Origin: Clostridia bacterium
Lineage (GTDB): Bacteria; Bacillota; Clostridia; Lachnospirales; Cellulosilyticaceae
Length of the DNA stretch: 64,000 bases
NCBI GenBank assembly: GCA_029239755.1
Contig: JARBUI010000019.1
Span: forward strand, 20,633-84,632
Reading direction: 5' to 3'
In this document: positions 62,345 to 64,000 of the stretch, in pieces
Layout of the letters: every line of letters begins with the position of its first letter
How positions within the stretch are numbered: position 1 is the first letter of the stretch
Notes under the pieces: generated by a model
Database searches by the model: none
What the model saw: only the letters and a program-made list of their open reading frames with translations
Told to the model about the DNA's origin: nothing
Made by a program: the position numbers and the translations under genes

Positions 62345-63244
62345 TTATCTATCAATGGGCTCAATATGAATGGTTATAATAGATGTCTCTCCAAAAAGCT
62401 TCTTAAATTCAATTTCTATTTCTGTAGCTATATCATGGGCTGCCATTATATTAAGATGTCTTTCAACAAGAACATGCGTTTCTATAACAGCCTTAGCTCC
62501 TATTCTCCTTGTTCTTAATTTGTGAAATGACTTTACCCCTGCAGTTTTTACCAGTACCTCTTTAATTTTTTCTCTTTCTTCATCACTTAAAGCTGCTTCC
62601 ATGAGTTCCTTGACAGCTGGAATGATAACTTCGAAAGCTAATTTAAAGATAAATAGACTAACTATAATAGAAGCAATTGGATCTAAAATAGTCCATCTCT
62701 CTCCTAAAATAATAGCTCCTCCAATACCTAATAATACCCCAATAGATGATAGTGCATCTGAGCGATGATGCCATGCATTTGCAATAATTGCTGAGCTGTT
62801 TATCCTATTTCCTACTACCACTGTGTAACGGTATAAGAGCTCTTTGCAGATAATGGATGCTGCTGCTGCTGCTAATGTTATTACGCCGGGCTTTGGCAGT
62901 GTTTCACCATAGATAATAGAAACTATATTACTTAATCCTGATTTTAATATTTTAAACCCGACCATCACTAAAAAAATGCCTATGATTGCAGTAACAAGGG
63001 TTTCATACTTATCGTGTCCATAATTATGAGAGTCATCTTCTGGTTGTTCAGTCAATTTAAATCCTACCAGAACAACAATATCCGTAAGAAAATCTGATAA
63101 TGAATGCATTCCATCTGCAATCATTGCACCGCTTCTGCCAATGACTCCAGCAAATATTTTAATTGCTACTAATACTGCATTGATTCCAAATCCAATAAAC
63201 GTAACCTTTTTCCCTTCCAAACTTCTATATGATTCTTTTTCCAT
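62345..63244 (-). CDS. Cation diffusion facilitator (CDF) metal exporter
   Basis: A 299-residue transporter of the CDF family that exports divalent metals by exchange with protons. Six transmembrane helices; site A residues are in AMIADGMHSLSDFLTD and AWHHRSDALSSIGV (D and H pairs), and HNYGHDKYETL is a further conserved motif. A cytosolic C-terminal domain (about 210-299) contains IETHVLVERHLNIMAAHDIATEIE with His/Asp metal-sensing residues. I use the ATG at 63244, behind GGAGGTG; a GTG five codons upstream overlaps that site. Zinc, manganese, iron or cobalt cannot be told apart here. Confidence 0.93.
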   Translation of the reverse strand: MEKESYRSLEGKKVTFIGFGINAVLVAIKIFAGVIGRSGAMIADGMHSLSDFLTDIVVLVGFKLTEQPEDDSHNYGHDKYETLVTAIIGIFLVMVGFKILKSGLSNIVSIIYGETLPKPGVITLAAAAASIICKELLYRYTVVVGNRINSSAIIANAWHHRSDALSSIGVLLGIGGAIILGERWTILDPIASIIVSLFIFKLAFEVIIPAVKELMEAALSDEEREKIKEVLVKTAGVKSFHKLRTRRIGAKAVIETHVLVERHLNIMAAHDIATEIEIEFKKLFGETSIITIHIEPIDR

Positions 63245-63317
63245 ACTTAGCACCTCCACTAATTATGCTAATATCTATTAATCATGAGCTCTATATACGT
63301 AAACTTAATCTAAATAT

Positions 63318-63366
63318 AAAAAAACTGTGGGACTATAATTATTCATTATAGTCCCACAGTTTTTTA
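63318..63366. terminator. Perfect 21-bp bidirectional terminator hairpin
   Basis: Arms 63319-63339 and 63345-63365 pair perfectly with a five-base loop and A6/T6 tails. It separates the tRNA cluster (minus) from the CDF gene. Confidence 0.9.
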
Positions 63367-63528
63367 TCCTGCTGCCAAAAAATGGCCCGACCTCACACAT
63401 CAGTTCCTAAGATGTATTGTCTGTTCTATTTTTAAAGCTTTAATTTTTATTTTACTATACTACAATCCATTATATGCAGTAAATTTCAAATAAAGCCTAT
63501 CTACAAATTAATAAAAGACATAAAAAAA

Positions 63529-63601
<73 letters not shown>

Positions 63602-63626
63602 ATACAACTATTAAAATATGTACTAA

Positions 63627-63698
63627 AGCGCGAGACGGGATTCGAACCCGCGGCCCTCTCCTTGGCAAGGAGATGCTCTACCCCTGAGCCACTCACGC
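63627..63698 (-). tRNA. tRNA-Gly (GCC)
   Basis: A complete cloverleaf of 72 bases: acceptor GCGTGAG with CTCGCGC, T loop GGGTTCGAATCC, anticodon loop CTTGCCAAG containing GCC. The discriminator is U as expected for tRNA-Gly; CCA is not encoded. Confidence 0.95.
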
Positions 63699-63731
63699 AT
63701 GTCTTAATATTTATGGATATTTTATATCCAA

Positions 63732-63804
63732 TGAGCCACCCGGGATTCGAACCCGGGACCACTTGATTAAAAGTCAAGTGCTCTACCAACTGAGCTAGTG
63801 ACCC
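63732..63804 (-). tRNA. tRNA-Lys (TTT)
   Basis: A complete cloverleaf of 73 bases with acceptor GGGTCAC pairing GTGGCTC, anticodon loop GACTTTTAATC containing TTT and T loop GGGTTCGAATCCC. CCA is not encoded. Confidence 0.95.
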
Positions 63805-63820
63805 AAATGTATTTATGTAA

Positions 63821-63895
63821 TCGGGGTGACAGGACTCGAACCTGCGGCCTCCTGAACCCAAATCAGGCGCTCTAGCCAAACTGAGCCACACCCCG
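63821..63895 (-). tRNA. tRNA-Pro (TGG)
   Basis: A complete cloverleaf of 75 bases with acceptor CGGGGTG pairing CACCCCG, anticodon loop GATTTGGGTTC containing TGG, and T loop AGGTTCGAGTCCT. CCA is not encoded. It is the first tRNA after the 5S rRNA gene. Confidence 0.95.
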
Positions 63896-63901
63896 ATAAT
63901 A

Positions 63902-64000
63902 TTGGCAACCACCTACTCTCCCGGTCCGTCTCCAGACAAGTACCATCGGCCGATTTAGTCTTAACCTGCGTGTTCGGTATGGGAACGGGTGTTTCCCTAA
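63902..64000 (-). rRNA. rrf: 5S ribosomal RNA, 3' part (cut by the window edge)
   Basis: About 99 bases of 5S rRNA read on the minus strand. The conserved CCCGTTCCCATACCGAAC and the loop E region GGATGGTAC-like segment are present, and the 3' end GGTGGTTGCCAAT would pair with the missing 5' end. The rest, and presumably 23S and 16S rRNA genes, lie beyond position 64000. The four tRNAs follow in the same direction, so this is the distal end of an rRNA operon. Confidence 0.93.

Overview
The window comes from a low-GC, endospore-forming, probably motile clostridium. Evidence for this: strongly AT-rich DNA, AGGAGG-type ribosome binding sites, an alpha/beta-type small acid-soluble spore protein (SASP), SigH, a SpoIID-domain protein, a candidate sigma-K promoter, CheB and CheX, a FliB-type flagellin methylase, a T-box leader and a V-type ATPase operon. 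A Lachnospirales (Cellulosilyticum-like) host is my guess from overall gene style; no search was run. I see no prophage, insertion sequence, conjugative element or CRISPR array. This looks like a chromosomal backbone ending in an rRNA/tRNA cluster.

Layout. 1-4.1 kb, minus strand: truncated HflK-like SPFH protein, acidic membrane protein, QueH, a TPR protein and a FliB-like methylase. 4.3-5.6 kb, plus strand: class II aldolase and a SASP. 5.7-15.4 kb, mostly minus: D-2-hydroxyacid dehydrogenase, a Tim44-like/SPFH zinc-ribbon pair, M29 aminopeptidase, DUF4250 protein, a two-component system, a small plus-strand HTH protein convergent with FtsH, a candidate small RNA and a holin-like protein. 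15.6-20.8 kb: CheB, CheX, an unknown protein, a RimK-like ATP-grasp enzyme, and a MarR/NmrA-like pair behind a palindromic operator. 21-26.5 kb: an RCC1-like secreted protein flanked by decayed duplications, a long SpoIID protein and a short-chain dehydrogenase. 26.5-35.4 kb: a candidate structured RNA and the nine-gene V-ATPase operon (order G-C-I-K-F-E-A-B-D). 35.8-39 kb: membrane protein, SEC-C protein, flavin reductase, threonine synthase. 39.2-40 kb: two related cysteine-rich proteins behind a sigma-K-like promoter. 40-47.3 kb, minus: sigH, yacP, rlmB (frame-disrupted in a minisatellite), a MurJ/SpoVB-type flippase, mrnC, cysS and cysE, the last two behind a cysteine T-box. 47.4-50.2 kb: histidine phosphatase, a 46-residue membrane microprotein and glnS. 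50.2-59.7 kb: a sucrose/alpha-glucoside operon and its divergent LacI regulator with three operator-like sites. 59.8-63.3 kb: small kinase/acetyltransferase pair, CapA-like protein and CDF exporter. 63.5-64 kb: tRNA-Phe, -Gly, -Lys and -Pro and the 3' part of 5S rRNA, all minus.

How genes work together. sigH-yacP-rlmB-mrnC-cysS-cysE is a conserved Firmicute housekeeping cluster linking RNA maturation, cysteine supply and sporulation onset. The sugar operon would import sucrose-like sugars through a solute-binding protein and two permeases (no ATPase is encoded here) and cleave them with sucrose phosphorylase, a GH32 hydrolase and a GH13 glucosidase. The least explained items are the two candidate RNA genes, the cysteine-rich pair under a sporulation-type promoter, and the frame-disrupting minisatellite in rlmB.
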